Source of the DNA: UBA7445 sp042096455
GTDB taxonomy: Bacteria; Verrucomicrobiota; Verrucomicrobiia; Opitutales; Coraliomargaritaceae
Length of the DNA stretch: 39,200 nucleotides
Direction: 5' to 3'
NCBI GenBank assembly: GCA_042096455.1
Contig: JBELLU010000011.1
Span: 1-39,200 of the forward strand
Shown: piece by piece, positions 8,933-17,020 of the stretch
How the letters are laid out: every line of letters begins with the position of its first letter
How positions within the stretch are numbered: position 1 is the first letter of the stretch
Notes under the pieces: generated by a model
Database searches by the model: none
Seen by the model: only the letters and a program-made list of their open reading frames with translations
Told to the model about the DNA's origin: nothing
Program-made: the position numbers and the translations under genes

Positions 8933-9780
8933 CCCAAGAGCCCTCCCGCAATATTTCAACCGTCCACAGCATGAACCTCGCAATCCAACCTGAAAGCCCA
9001 AAGCCCAACCCTGCCCCAAAGGCAAAAGCAATTATTGAAACCCGCGATTTCAGTTTTGCCTACGGCCCCACTCAGGCGCTCTTCGATATCTCAATGGATA
9101 TCCATAAAAAAGAAGTGACTGCCCTCATCGGCCCTTCGGGTTGCGGCAAGTCCACCTTCCTCCGCTGCTTCAACCGGATGAACGACCTCATCGACAATAC
9201 CCGCATCCTCGGCGGGCAAATCAAAATCAGCGACATCGATATCTACAAGCGCGATGTCGACGTCATCGAGCTGCGCAAACACGTCGGGATGGTCTTTCAA
9301 AAATCCAACCCCTTCCCCAAGTCGATCTATGACAACATCGCCTATGGTCTCCGCATTCAAGGCATCAAGCGCAAAAGCGAACTCGATGAAGTGGTGGAAC
9401 GCTGCCTGCGCGGCGCAGCGCTCTGGGACGAAGTCAAGGATCGGCTCGGTGACAGTGCACTCGGGATGTCGGGGGGACAACAACAACGCCTTTGCATCGC
9501 CCGCGCCCTCGCCGTCAAACCCAAGATTATACTGATGGATGAACCCTGTTCCGCCCTGGACCCGGTCGCCACCGCCAAAGTCGAGGAACTTATTCATGGA
9601 CTCAAAAAAGAATATACCATAGTAATAGTTACGCACAATATGCAACAAGCCGCCCGGCTCTCTGACCGCACCGCCTTCTTCTATTTAGGCAAACTCATTG
9701 AGTATGGGCCCACCGAACAAATCTTCATGAATCCTGAAAACCCAAAGACCGAGGCCTACGTCTCCGGGCGTTTTGGATAA
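8926..9780 (+). CDS. pstB: Phosphate ABC transporter ATPase
   Basis: ATP-binding subunit that powers PstCA on the cytoplasmic side. Walker A GPSGCGKST (about 68-76), Q-loop region GMVFQKSNPFP, ABC signature MSGGQQQRLCIARAL (about 181-195) and Walker B ILMDEPCSALD (about 202-212) are all intact, and the switch His lies in IVTHNMQQA. The Q-loop and signature wording is characteristic of PstB. 284 residues with a roughly 35-residue Pro/Lys-rich N-terminal extension. A second ATG at 8971 is an alternative start that would shorten the extension by 15 residues. Confidence 0.96.
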   Translation: MVTQEPSRNISTVHSMNLAIQPESPKPNPAPKAKAIIETRDFSFAYGPTQALFDISMDIHKKEVTALIGPSGCGKSTFLRCFNRMNDLIDNTRILGGQIKISDIDIYKRDVDVIELRKHVGMVFQKSNPFPKSIYDNIAYGLRIQGIKRKSELDEVVERCLRGAALWDEVKDRLGDSALGMSGGQQQRLCIARALAVKPKIILMDEPCSALDPVATAKVEELIHGLKKEYTIVIVTHNMQQAARLSDRTAFFYLGKLIEYGPTEQIFMNPENPKTEAYVSGRFG

Positions 9781-9811
9781 ATCCCAATAGAAACTTTTTC
9801 GATCCAATACC

Positions 9812-10450
9812 ATGCAACGCTATTTCCACGACGAACTTCAAGAATTACGAAACAAGCTCACCCTCCTTGGCGAGAAATCGAATGACGCCGCCCGGCTCTC
9901 GGTTGAAAGCCTCCTGGAGGGTGACCTCGAAATGGCGGACCGCGTCCTCGCTCTGGATGATGCCATCGACGATCTGGAGAAAGAAATCGGGCATGCCTGT
10001 ATGCGCTACATCAGCCTACGCTCTCCTGTCACAACCGATGCCCGCCTCATTCTGGTCGCTCTCAAGGCGAGTCACGATTTTGAGCGGGTGGGAGACGAAG
10101 CCCACACCATTGCACGGAAAGCCCGCGATATCCTAATCCGTGAGGGCCGCCTCTGCGAACCCCTAAAATTCAGGGAAATGAGTCGCCTCAGTTGCAATCT
10201 ACTGCATGACGCCATCACCTGCTTTGTTGAGGAGGATATCGAAAAAGCGGAGGCCGTCATTAAGATGGATCAGGAAATTGACGCTCTGAACAACCACCAT
10301 TACGAAACCCTTACCGCTGAAACCATGCAGAAGCAGCTTTCCGATGCCTCCCGTTTCGACGCGGTCTTGATCTCCAAGTCAATCGAGCGAATCGGCGATC
10401 ACGCCAAAAATCTCGCAAACGAGGTGATCTATCTACTTAGGGGCGATTGA
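9812..10450 (+). CDS. phoU: Phosphate-transport regulator PhoU
   Basis: Cytoplasmic helical-bundle protein that links the Pst transporter to Pho regulon signalling and restrains phosphate uptake. 212 residues forming two PhoU repeats. The family metal-binding-type segments appear as DDAIDDLEKEI in the first repeat and MDQEIDALNNHH in the second, and SIERIGDHAKNLANE at the C-terminus is the hallmark PhoU closing motif; DFERVGDEAHTIA is its counterpart in repeat 1. It lies 31 bases after pstB and ends the operon. No PhoB/PhoR pair is present in the window, so the sensor partner must be encoded elsewhere. Confidence 0.95.
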   Translation: MQRYFHDELQELRNKLTLLGEKSNDAARLSVESLLEGDLEMADRVLALDDAIDDLEKEIGHACMRYISLRSPVTTDARLILVALKASHDFERVGDEAHTIARKARDILIREGRLCEPLKFREMSRLSCNLLHDAITCFVEEDIEKAEAVIKMDQEIDALNNHHYETLTAETMQKQLSDASRFDAVLISKSIERIGDHAKNLANEVIYLLRGD

Positions 10451-10562
10451 TTTTACTATTATTTGATACAATTAGAATGATTATAAGCTCCTTTTTTGGC
10501 TCATAATATGCTATCCTATACTTCTTCTGTTCAACGCATCTGCATCAGAAAGGACTATAATT

Positions 10563-11003
10563 ATGCCAATTAAAAAGAAAACCACCAAGAAGGTCGCCAC
10601 CAAGAAAGCGCCCGCTAAAAAGGCTGTAACAAAAAAGGTTCCCGCGAAAAAAGCGCCGGCTAAAAAAGCACCCGCTAAAAAGAAGGCACCCGCGAAAAAG
10701 GTCGCCAAGAAAGTCGTGAAAAAGACCGCCGCTAAGAAGCTGACCATGACCCGCATCATTGCCCGTGTTGATGTCGGCTTCGGCAACCAACTCTACATTC
10801 GCGGCGAAAACGGCGGACTCGATTGGGAGCACGGCATCCTCATGGAAAACATTTCACCCTATGAGTGGAGCTTTACGACGCACTATCCTGCAAAGCAGAT
10901 CGAATTCAAATTCCTCATCAACGATGAACTGTGGTCTGAAGGCAACAACCTCAAGATTGCGGCAGGGAAGGAGTCGATCAGTTCGCCGACCTTTGCTTGG
11001 TAG
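10563..11003 (+). CDS. Histone-H1-like lysine tail fused to a CBM20/48-like domain
   Basis: A 146-residue protein in two parts. Residues 1-59 are a Lys/Ala/Pro tail of KKAPAKKA-type repeats, like eukaryotic H1 tails or chlamydial Hc proteins, and should bind nucleic acid. Residues 62-146 look like a small beta-sandwich of the starch-binding (CBM20/CBM48, AMPK-beta glycogen-binding) type: an N-terminal strand, YIRGENGGLDWEHG (compare family GxxxxLGxW), a central Trp in YEWSF, then IEFKFLINDELWSEGNN (family EYKFxxxxxxWExGxN). A Shine-Dalgarno-like AAAGGA sits 8 bases before the ATG, rare in this window. It stands alone between phoU and the convergent DUF374 gene. I infer a nucleoid-associated or RNA-binding protein. 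Sugar binding is not shown; the beta domain could be a protein-interaction module. Confidence 0.7.
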   Translation: MPIKKKTTKKVATKKAPAKKAVTKKVPAKKAPAKKAPAKKKAPAKKVAKKVVKKTAAKKLTMTRIIARVDVGFGNQLYIRGENGGLDWEHGILMENISPYEWSFTTHYPAKQIEFKFLINDELWSEGNNLKIAAGKESISSPTFAW

Positions 11004-11009
11004 CTAAGA

Positions 11010-11723
11010 CTAAGCCTTTGCTGCCTTACACTTACCCAGGATCGCATCTTCGGTAAGGTCATTTAAAGCACCCTCCAGCATTTCGGTGGCGGCCTCACAA
11101 CTGGTCGCCGCCGTTATTGCCTCGGCAGGCACGCATTGCACCCGCATTTCCGCCTTGCTGAATGGTTTCGGGAGGTAAAAACGATCCCAACTGCGCAAAC
11201 GCCAGGCGCGGCGGAAGTTGATTGAAAGCAGATAGACGTCGGATTCCGTGTCCCGTGCCAGCACCGCCGCCCCGGGCTTCATTACATAGACCGGCCCACG
11301 CGAACCGTCCGGTGTTATCAAAATACTCTTCCCCGCCTGTCGTGCCGCCACTAATTCCAGCAACGCCTCCCGGCCCCGTCGGTTGCGCGAGCCCCGCACC
11401 GGCGCAATGCCAAAAAGTTCCAGCACCGCACTCATCCAGGCGCCGTCCCCGCTCGCACTCACCAACGCCGCCATCTGACCCTTGAGCCCGTATCGGTGCA
11501 ACAGTTCCGGCCCCATAAATAAGCGATTGTGCCATAAAACCACCAAACCGGGGCGCTCCTTCAAGGCTTCCCAATGAGCGTGGCATTCCGCCGGAACCCG
11601 CAGGCGCAAAGTCGACGCCCAGAGGCGCATTGCCCCAACCAGCACGCGCAGCAAAATGCGCTGCCAAATACTGAGGTCATGGATTGCGCCTTGTTTGCCC
11701 GGTTTTGTGCCAGCCTTGCTCAT
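11010..11723 (-). CDS. DUF374 lysophospholipid acyltransferase-like protein
   Basis: A 237-residue member of the DUF374 group of acyltransferases, thought to acylate lipid A or lysophospholipid-like substrates at the inner membrane. VLWHNRLFMGPELL contains the His of the acyltransferase motif region. SGDGAWMSAVLELFGI and PVRGSRNRRGREALLELV are DUF374 landmarks, and ITPDGSRGPVYVMKPGAAVLA is the hallmark substrate-binding loop of the family. Length is typical. It converges on the H1-tail gene with a 6-base gap and is divergent from glyQS with an 80-base gap. Which envelope lipid it modifies is not evident. Confidence 0.8.
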   Translation of the reverse strand: MSKAGTKPGKQGAIHDLSIWQRILLRVLVGAMRLWASTLRLRVPAECHAHWEALKERPGLVVLWHNRLFMGPELLHRYGLKGQMAALVSASGDGAWMSAVLELFGIAPVRGSRNRRGREALLELVAARQAGKSILITPDGSRGPVYVMKPGAAVLARDTESDVYLLSINFRRAWRLRSWDRFYLPKPFSKAEMRVQCVPAEAITAATSCEAATEMLEGALNDLTEDAILGKCKAAKA

Positions 11724-11765
11724 GAACGCCAGCTTGAGTATTCCACCCTGCCCTGCAACCTAATC

Positions 11766-11794
11766 TTGACCGTTCCCGCCCGCGATGCTTCTTT
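11766..11794 (+). promoter_or_regulatory. Candidate glyQS promoter with very short leader
   Basis: TTGACC, 17-base spacer, TTCTTT. The -10 ends 9 bases before the ATG at 11804, so the transcript would have almost no 5' leader. This fits the absence of a Shine-Dalgarno sequence. Confidence 0.4.
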
Positions 11795-11803
11795 CAAGCG
11801 CCT

Positions 11804-13345
11804 ATGAACGCTCCAGCTGCTGCCAATACTGCCCTTATGGAAGAACTCGTCGGTCTTTGCAAACGACGCGGGTTCATCTTCCCATCGTCCGAAATTTACG
11901 GCGGCTATAACGGATTTTTCGATTACGGCCCCCTCGGCGTTGAACTCCGCAACAACATCAAGCAAGCCTGGTGGCGCCATTTTGTCCAACAGCGCGATGA
12001 CGTTGTCGGTCTCGATTCCAGCATCATTATGCACCCGCGCATTTGGCAGGCTTCCGGCCACGTCGATGGCTTCTCGGATCCCATGGTGGATTGCCGTGAA
12101 TCCAAAAGCCGTTACCGCGCCGACCAACTCTTCTACGCGCCGGTCCTGCTCAATGGAACCCCCGCCGGTTTCATCGCCTTCATGGAAGGCACGAACTCCG
12201 CGGAATGCCTCAAGCTCGCAAAGAAAATTCGTGACCGCGCCGGCGACAAAACCGCGACGATCGACGAAGCCGCCCTCACAGATCAAGCCCGGGAATTCAC
12301 CGAGAGCACCGAAGCCGAGCGCGCCCAAACCATCGGCCCCGAGGCCTCCGAGCCCGGCACCCTTACCGAACCGCGCGAATTCAAACTCATGTTTGAAACC
12401 AAGGTCGGTCCCCTCGCAGACGATTCTGCCACCGCTTACCTCCGCCCCGAGACCGCGCAGGGAATCTTTGCCAATTACAAAAACGTCGTCGATACCGGCC
12501 GCGTGAAACTCCCCTTCGGCATTGCCCAAATCGGCAAAGCATTCCGCAACGAGATCACCCCGCGCAATTTCATCTTCCGTTCCCGCGAGTTCGAGCAAAT
12601 GGAAATCGAATATTTCATCGCGCCCTCCGCGGATTGGCGCAGCCTCCACCGCGAATGGTTGGACACCTGTATCGAATGGCTCGTTGCGATCGGCCTGCCC
12701 CGCGAATCCATCACCGAGGACATCCACCCCGAGGACAAACTCGCCTTTTACTCACAGGCCACCACCGACCTCATGTTCCATTTCCCCCACGGGGAACAGG
12801 AACTCTGGGGAATCGCCTGCCGTTCCGACTACGACCTCAAGCAACATCAACAATTCTCCGGGAAATCCATGGAGTTCTTTGATGAGGCTTCCAAGGAAAA
12901 ATTCGTCCCTCATGTGATTGAACCCTCCCTCGGCGTGGACCGCACCCTGCTTGCGGTCCTGACCGCCGCTTATTGCGAAGACGAAGTTCCGAACGATAAA
13001 GGCAAAACCGAAAAGCGGACCCTCCTGAAATTCAGCCCCCGCATTGCGCCCTACAAGGCCGCGGTCTTCCCCCTCCTCAAAAATAAACCGGAACTCGTTG
13101 AACGCGCCGAGGCACTCTACCGCAAACTTCAACGTCGCTGGAATGTCTTCTACGACGCCTCCGGTGCCATCGGGCGCCGTTACCGGCGTCAGGATGAAAT
13201 CGGAACCCCCTTCGGGATTACGATCGACTTCGATACCATCGAAAAAGATGGCACCGTCACCCTTCGTGACCGCGATACCTGCGAGCAGCGCCGCGTCAGC
13301 GAAGACGAGCTCTTCAAGATCCTGGAAGACGCAATCGAGGCCTAG
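11804..13345 (+). CDS. glyQS: Glycyl-tRNA synthetase, alpha2 type
   Basis: Charges tRNA-Gly with glycine in the cytoplasm. A 513-residue single-chain class II synthetase of the homodimeric type. The N-terminal RRGFIFPSSEIYGG and YGPLGVELRNNIKQAWW segments are diagnostic, followed by YLRPETAQGIFANYK and FRNEITPRNFIFRSREFEQMEIEYF (class II motif 2). The C-terminal anticodon-binding domain carries IAPYKAAVFPLL and RYRRQDEIGTPFGITIDFDT. An insertion around residues 130-195, with Glu/Ala/Pro-rich sequence, sits at a position variable in the family. Its TAG stop lies in a CTAG palindrome shared with the stop of the convergent ferredoxin gene. Confidence 0.96.
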   Translation: MNAPAAANTALMEELVGLCKRRGFIFPSSEIYGGYNGFFDYGPLGVELRNNIKQAWWRHFVQQRDDVVGLDSSIIMHPRIWQASGHVDGFSDPMVDCRESKSRYRADQLFYAPVLLNGTPAGFIAFMEGTNSAECLKLAKKIRDRAGDKTATIDEAALTDQAREFTESTEAERAQTIGPEASEPGTLTEPREFKLMFETKVGPLADDSATAYLRPETAQGIFANYKNVVDTGRVKLPFGIAQIGKAFRNEITPRNFIFRSREFEQMEIEYFIAPSADWRSLHREWLDTCIEWLVAIGLPRESITEDIHPEDKLAFYSQATTDLMFHFPHGEQELWGIACRSDYDLKQHQQFSGKSMEFFDEASKEKFVPHVIEPSLGVDRTLLAVLTAAYCEDEVPNDKGKTEKRTLLKFSPRIAPYKAAVFPLLKNKPELVERAEALYRKLQRRWNVFYDASGAIGRRYRRQDEIGTPFGITIDFDTIEKDGTVTLRDRDTCEQRRVSEDELFKILEDAIEA

Positions 13346-13578
13346 TCCTCGCCGTCTTCCCCGATTGCCTCGACCGGGCAGCCCTCGAGGGCCTCCTGAC
13401 AGAGCGCTGCTTCCGCCTCGGATTCCGGTTGCTTGTACACGTAGGAATAGCCACCATCCTCGTAACGCATGAAGTTGTCCGGTGCGGTTTCGCGACACAA
13501 ATCACAGTCGATGCATTGCTCGTCCACGTAGAATTTGCCTTTTATATTTTCAGGCCATTTTTCATCTTTTTCTGCCAT
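13342..13578 (-). CDS. Single-cluster [4Fe-4S] ferredoxin
   Basis: A 78-residue acidic electron carrier. Cys22, Cys25 and Cys28 in CIDCDLC and Cys67 in CPVEAI form one cluster site; Cys60 seven residues earlier is extra and could give a disulfide, as in monocluster ferredoxins of the same length. The acidic composition (many Glu/Asp at both ends) is usual. It is monocistronic, with its stop overlapping that of glyQS by the four-base palindrome CTAG. The redox partner is unknown. Confidence 0.88.
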   Translation of the reverse strand: MAEKDEKWPENIKGKFYVDEQCIDCDLCRETAPDNFMRYEDGGYSYVYKQPESEAEAALCQEALEGCPVEAIGEDGED

Positions 13579-13693
13579 ACCTTAAATGCTACACAGAAAA
13601 GCACCAAGTCAAGCGGGAAGAAAGGAACCTCATGGCAAGCATTAGGGTCTCGCTACTTGGCAAGCACTGCCTTTTAGCTATAACTTTTTCCCA

Positions 13694-14593
13694 ATGATTT
13701 ACGACCGACCTTACATGCGCACGCCCCGCGAGCCTGAAAAATCGCCGCACCGCGTCACCAACACCCTCTTGATCGGAACTCTGGTGGTCTTTGTTCTGCA
13801 GCACGTCTTGCATGTTTTCTTCCCCGGAGCCCGAGGAACCGGTCTCACTCAGAATTTCTTCAACAATTGGTTCGCGCTTAGCGGAATTCACTTCCAGGAG
13901 CTCAAGGTCTGGACCCTTCTCAGCTACGGGTTCCTGCATAGCCTCCCCAACATCCTGCACATCATCGGCAACATGGCGGGGCTCTTCTTTTTGGGGCGCA
14001 TCCTCGAGCCACAACTGGGTCAGAAGCCCTTCCTTATCCTCTATCTCGGCGGCGCCCTCAGCGGCGGCGTGTTTTATCTCATCTTTCACTACAACTCCCA
14101 GGTAGCGGTCATCGGCGCATCGGCGGCTGTTTCGGCGCTGGTTGCCCTCTTCTGTCTGCGCCACCCGGAAGACACCATCACCCTGCTGCTGTTCTTCGTC
14201 ATTCCCGTTTCCATCAAGCCCAAATACCTCCTGAGGATTGCGATTGCATTCTCGATTTTCTGCCTCCTCTTTTTCGAACTCGGCAGCATGGATCCGGGCA
14301 TTGCACACTCCGCGCACCTGGGCGGAATCCTTTTTGGCTTTCTCTTCTACCGTTATGCCGACAAGGTGATGTTCTCAGGGCATCGTTCAATTGCCGCCGG
14401 AATCGAATTACCAAAATGGTTCACCCGCCGTAAAAACAAAGATGCCACCAAGTACACCGTCAACCGCCCCTCCGCTCAAAAAACCGCCCCGGAAGTCGAT
14501 CGCATCCTTGATAAAATCAGCGCTCACGGTTTCGATGCCCTTAACGATAAGGAAAAAGAAATCCTCCAGCGCGCCCATCGGGACCTGTCCTAA
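13694..14593 (+). CDS. Rhomboid-family intramembrane serine protease
   Basis: A 299-residue polytopic protein with about six membrane helices. The catalytic serine lies in GASA (Ser143) on one helix. AHSAHLGG supplies the catalytic His (208, or less likely 205) on a later helix, and HIIGNMAGLFFLG contains the family HxxxN element in TM2. It cleaves membrane-spanning substrates within the bilayer. The roughly 80-residue C-terminal cytoplasmic extension is basic then charged and has no recognised domain. The gene is 30 bases upstream of a tail-specific protease gene, so two envelope proteases probably form one operon. Substrates unknown. Confidence 0.9.
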   Translation: MIYDRPYMRTPREPEKSPHRVTNTLLIGTLVVFVLQHVLHVFFPGARGTGLTQNFFNNWFALSGIHFQELKVWTLLSYGFLHSLPNILHIIGNMAGLFFLGRILEPQLGQKPFLILYLGGALSGGVFYLIFHYNSQVAVIGASAAVSALVALFCLRHPEDTITLLLFFVIPVSIKPKYLLRIAIAFSIFCLLFFELGSMDPGIAHSAHLGGILFGFLFYRYADKVMFSGHRSIAAGIELPKWFTRRKNKDATKYTVNRPSAQKTAPEVDRILDKISAHGFDALNDKEKEILQRAHRDLS

Positions 14594-14623
14594 CGCGCCA
14601 CAAATCAACCACTCGCTCGCCAT

Positions 14624-17017
14624 ATGAAACCTTTCTTAAACTTTTACCGCTGCCTTGCCACCGCCGCGCTCAGCATCCTTCCCCTCTTGGGCACCGCCGG
14701 GGAGACCCCCCTCGCACCAACGCCCGAAATGAGCGAGCAAACCCGCTGGGTCGTCAATACCATCAACAATCGCCACTACCTCCGCGATACCATCGGCGAA
14801 CTCGATGGCCGTGAAATCATCGAAGCCTATGTCAAAAGTTTTGACTATAGCCGGATGTATTTTCTCCAAAGTGAACTGGACGAATTTCACTTCAGATTTG
14901 CCGACGCGATGGAAGCCTTTCTTCAAAAAGGCAACCTCTATGCCGCCTTTGAGATCTTCAAAGCCTTCCGCCAAAACATGGAAGTCCGCACCCAATGGAT
15001 TTTTGAACGCCTGAAAGACAACTTCGACTTCAGCGCCGATGAAAGTTTCTACACCGACCGCGAGGACGCCCCATGGCCCACCGACACCAAGGAGGCAGAT
15101 GCCCTTTGGGAACGGCGGATCAAATACGAACTCCTCAACGAAATGCTTTCCCTCGCCTCTGAAAGCGACCTTGAGAAACTCAATTCCCGTGAATTGCAAC
15201 AACTGACCCCTGAGGCAGGGCCCGATGAAGACGATTCCGAGGAAAACTTTGATCCGGAAAAAGTGCTGCGCCTCCTCAACGACCCCGCGCATTACGCCGA
15301 TATGCTCGAGCAGGCAAAAGCGAAAATTCACCGCCGTTACGAGCGACGCCTCGGGCTCATCCAACAGCGTGAAGCCGCGGAAGTTCAGGAAGCCTACGTC
15401 AACTCCATGACACAACTCTTTGACCCGCACTCTACATTTCTCTCAGCCGATACCCTTGAAAACTTCAACTCCTCGGTGCAAAACTCCTTCGTCGGGATCG
15501 GCGCCCTCCTGCAGGATGAGGACGGGATTTGCACCATAAAGGATATCCTTCCAGGCGGGCCGGCAGAGGCCTCTCGTAAACTCGAGGCAGGCGACGAAAT
15601 CCTGGGCGTTGCCCAAGGGGAAGACGGTGATTTTGAGGACATCATCGACATGCAGCTCCGCTATGTCGTCCGCAAAATCAAAGGCGAAAAAGGCACCACC
15701 GTACGCCTTCTCATTCACCCCGCCGATACCGACCCCTCGGTGCGCAAAGAGGTCTCGATCGTCCGCGGCGAAGTTAAACTCACCGCCAATCTCGCTACCG
15801 CCCAATTGATCGAAGTCCCCACCGGCGCAGATCAATTGCGGAAAATAGGCGTGATCCAGCTCCCCTCCTTCTACGGCAATATCGGGCTGGGTGACAATCT
15901 AACCACCTCCTCTGCCGATATCGCGGAACTACTCAACAAATTGAAAAAAGGCGGCGCGGAGGGCATTATTCTGGATCTCCGCAATAACGGCGGCGGGCTG
16001 CTCACCGAAGCGGTTCGCGTTGCGGGGCTCTTTATCCCCACCGGCCCGGTCGTTCAGGTGCGCGACAAAACCGGGCGCATTGATGTCTTGCCGGACAACG
16101 ACCCGCGCCTGCTTTGGGATGGCCCCCTTGCAGTCCTCACCTCGCGCTTCAGCGCCTCCGCCTCGGAGATTGTCGCGGGTGCCCTGCGCGACCACCGGCG
16201 AGCCCTCATAATTGGCAACTCCTCCACCCACGGAAAGGGAACCGTGCAGGAAGTCTATCACATGAACAACCGTCCCCTCTTCAGCTTCCTCCCGCAATTC
16301 AGCCAACCGACCACGACCACCCGGCCTGTCGCGAGCAAAATAACCATCAAACAATTCTACCTGCCCGGAGGCACCTCCACCCAACTCAAGGGCGTGCCCT
16401 CACATATCACCTTGCCCTCCAGCAACGAATTCCTGCCCATCGGCGAATCCGACCTCCCGCACGCCCTCCCCTGGGATCAAATCCCTGCCCTTGATTCCCC
16501 CACAAACTGGGCCAGCCTCGGCGTTGTCAGTGCCGACGACCCCGCGCTCTTTGAACGCCTCGGTCAAGCGAGCGAACAACGACAGGAAACCCTTGAAGAA
16601 TTCGACTTCCTCAAGAAACAAATCGCCTGGCGGAAGGAGCGTTACGAAGAAAAGAACATCTCCATCAACCTCGCCGAACGAGTAACAGGCAAAATCGAGG
16701 ACGAAGCCTACGCCAAGGAACTCAACGATACCTTTGAGGCGCTCCGGGAAAACAACTACACCACTCAGGAATTCCTGACCAAAATCAGCGAAGATCAGGA
16801 AGCGATCTCTGCGGAAAACCTAAGTGTTGATCCAGGCGCCGAAGCGGCCTCGCCTGAAATTGAAACCTCGGAAGCAGACGCAGATGCAGCCGTGGAGGAG
16901 GAAGAAGAGGAACAAAGCTTTGATATTTATCTGCGGGAAACCGTCCGCATCATCGCGGATTGGGTGCAAGAACTAGCACCACAAGAAGAACCCCGCTTGG
17001 CGACCAAAGCGCTTTAG
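14624..17017 (+). CDS. prc: Tail-specific (C-terminal processing) protease, S41A
   Basis: Periplasmic protease of the Prc/Tsp family that degrades or trims proteins from exposed C-termini. 797 residues. The signal peptide covers about 1-25. A TSP N-terminal helical region (to about 250) is followed by a PDZ domain (about 280-370, with FVGIGALLQ and ILPGGPAEASRKLEAGDEIL) and an S41 catalytic core. The catalytic Ser lies in SRFSASASEI (best candidate Ser512) and the catalytic Lys is Lys538 in HGKGTVQ. A C-terminal DUF3340-like helical region follows. An acidic run of seven Glu around residue 760 is unusual. Larger than E. coli Prc (682). It is downstream of the rhomboid gene and convergent with the helicase gene by 3 bases. 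Confidence 0.93.
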   Translation: MKPFLNFYRCLATAALSILPLLGTAGETPLAPTPEMSEQTRWVVNTINNRHYLRDTIGELDGREIIEAYVKSFDYSRMYFLQSELDEFHFRFADAMEAFLQKGNLYAAFEIFKAFRQNMEVRTQWIFERLKDNFDFSADESFYTDREDAPWPTDTKEADALWERRIKYELLNEMLSLASESDLEKLNSRELQQLTPEAGPDEDDSEENFDPEKVLRLLNDPAHYADMLEQAKAKIHRRYERRLGLIQQREAAEVQEAYVNSMTQLFDPHSTFLSADTLENFNSSVQNSFVGIGALLQDEDGICTIKDILPGGPAEASRKLEAGDEILGVAQGEDGDFEDIIDMQLRYVVRKIKGEKGTTVRLLIHPADTDPSVRKEVSIVRGEVKLTANLATAQLIEVPTGADQLRKIGVIQLPSFYGNIGLGDNLTTSSADIAELLNKLKKGGAEGIILDLRNNGGGLLTEAVRVAGLFIPTGPVVQVRDKTGRIDVLPDNDPRLLWDGPLAVLTSRFSASASEIVAGALRDHRRALIIGNSSTHGKGTVQEVYHMNNRPLFSFLPQFSQPTTTTRPVASKITIKQFYLPGGTSTQLKGVPSHITLPSSNEFLPIGESDLPHALPWDQIPALDSPTNWASLGVVSADDPALFERLGQASEQRQETLEEFDFLKKQIAWRKERYEEKNISINLAERVTGKIEDEAYAKELNDTFEALRENNYTTQEFLTKISEDQEAISAENLSVDPGAEAASPEIETSEADADAAVEEEEEEQSFDIYLRETVRIIADWVQELAPQEEPRLATKAL

Positions 17018-17020
17018 CAC

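Noticed and set aside
10470..10515. Weak hairpin (ATTAT..AGC / GCT..ATAAT) after phoU as a terminator
   Set aside because: Stem is short, A/T-rich and mismatched, and the T run lies in the loop instead of after the stem.
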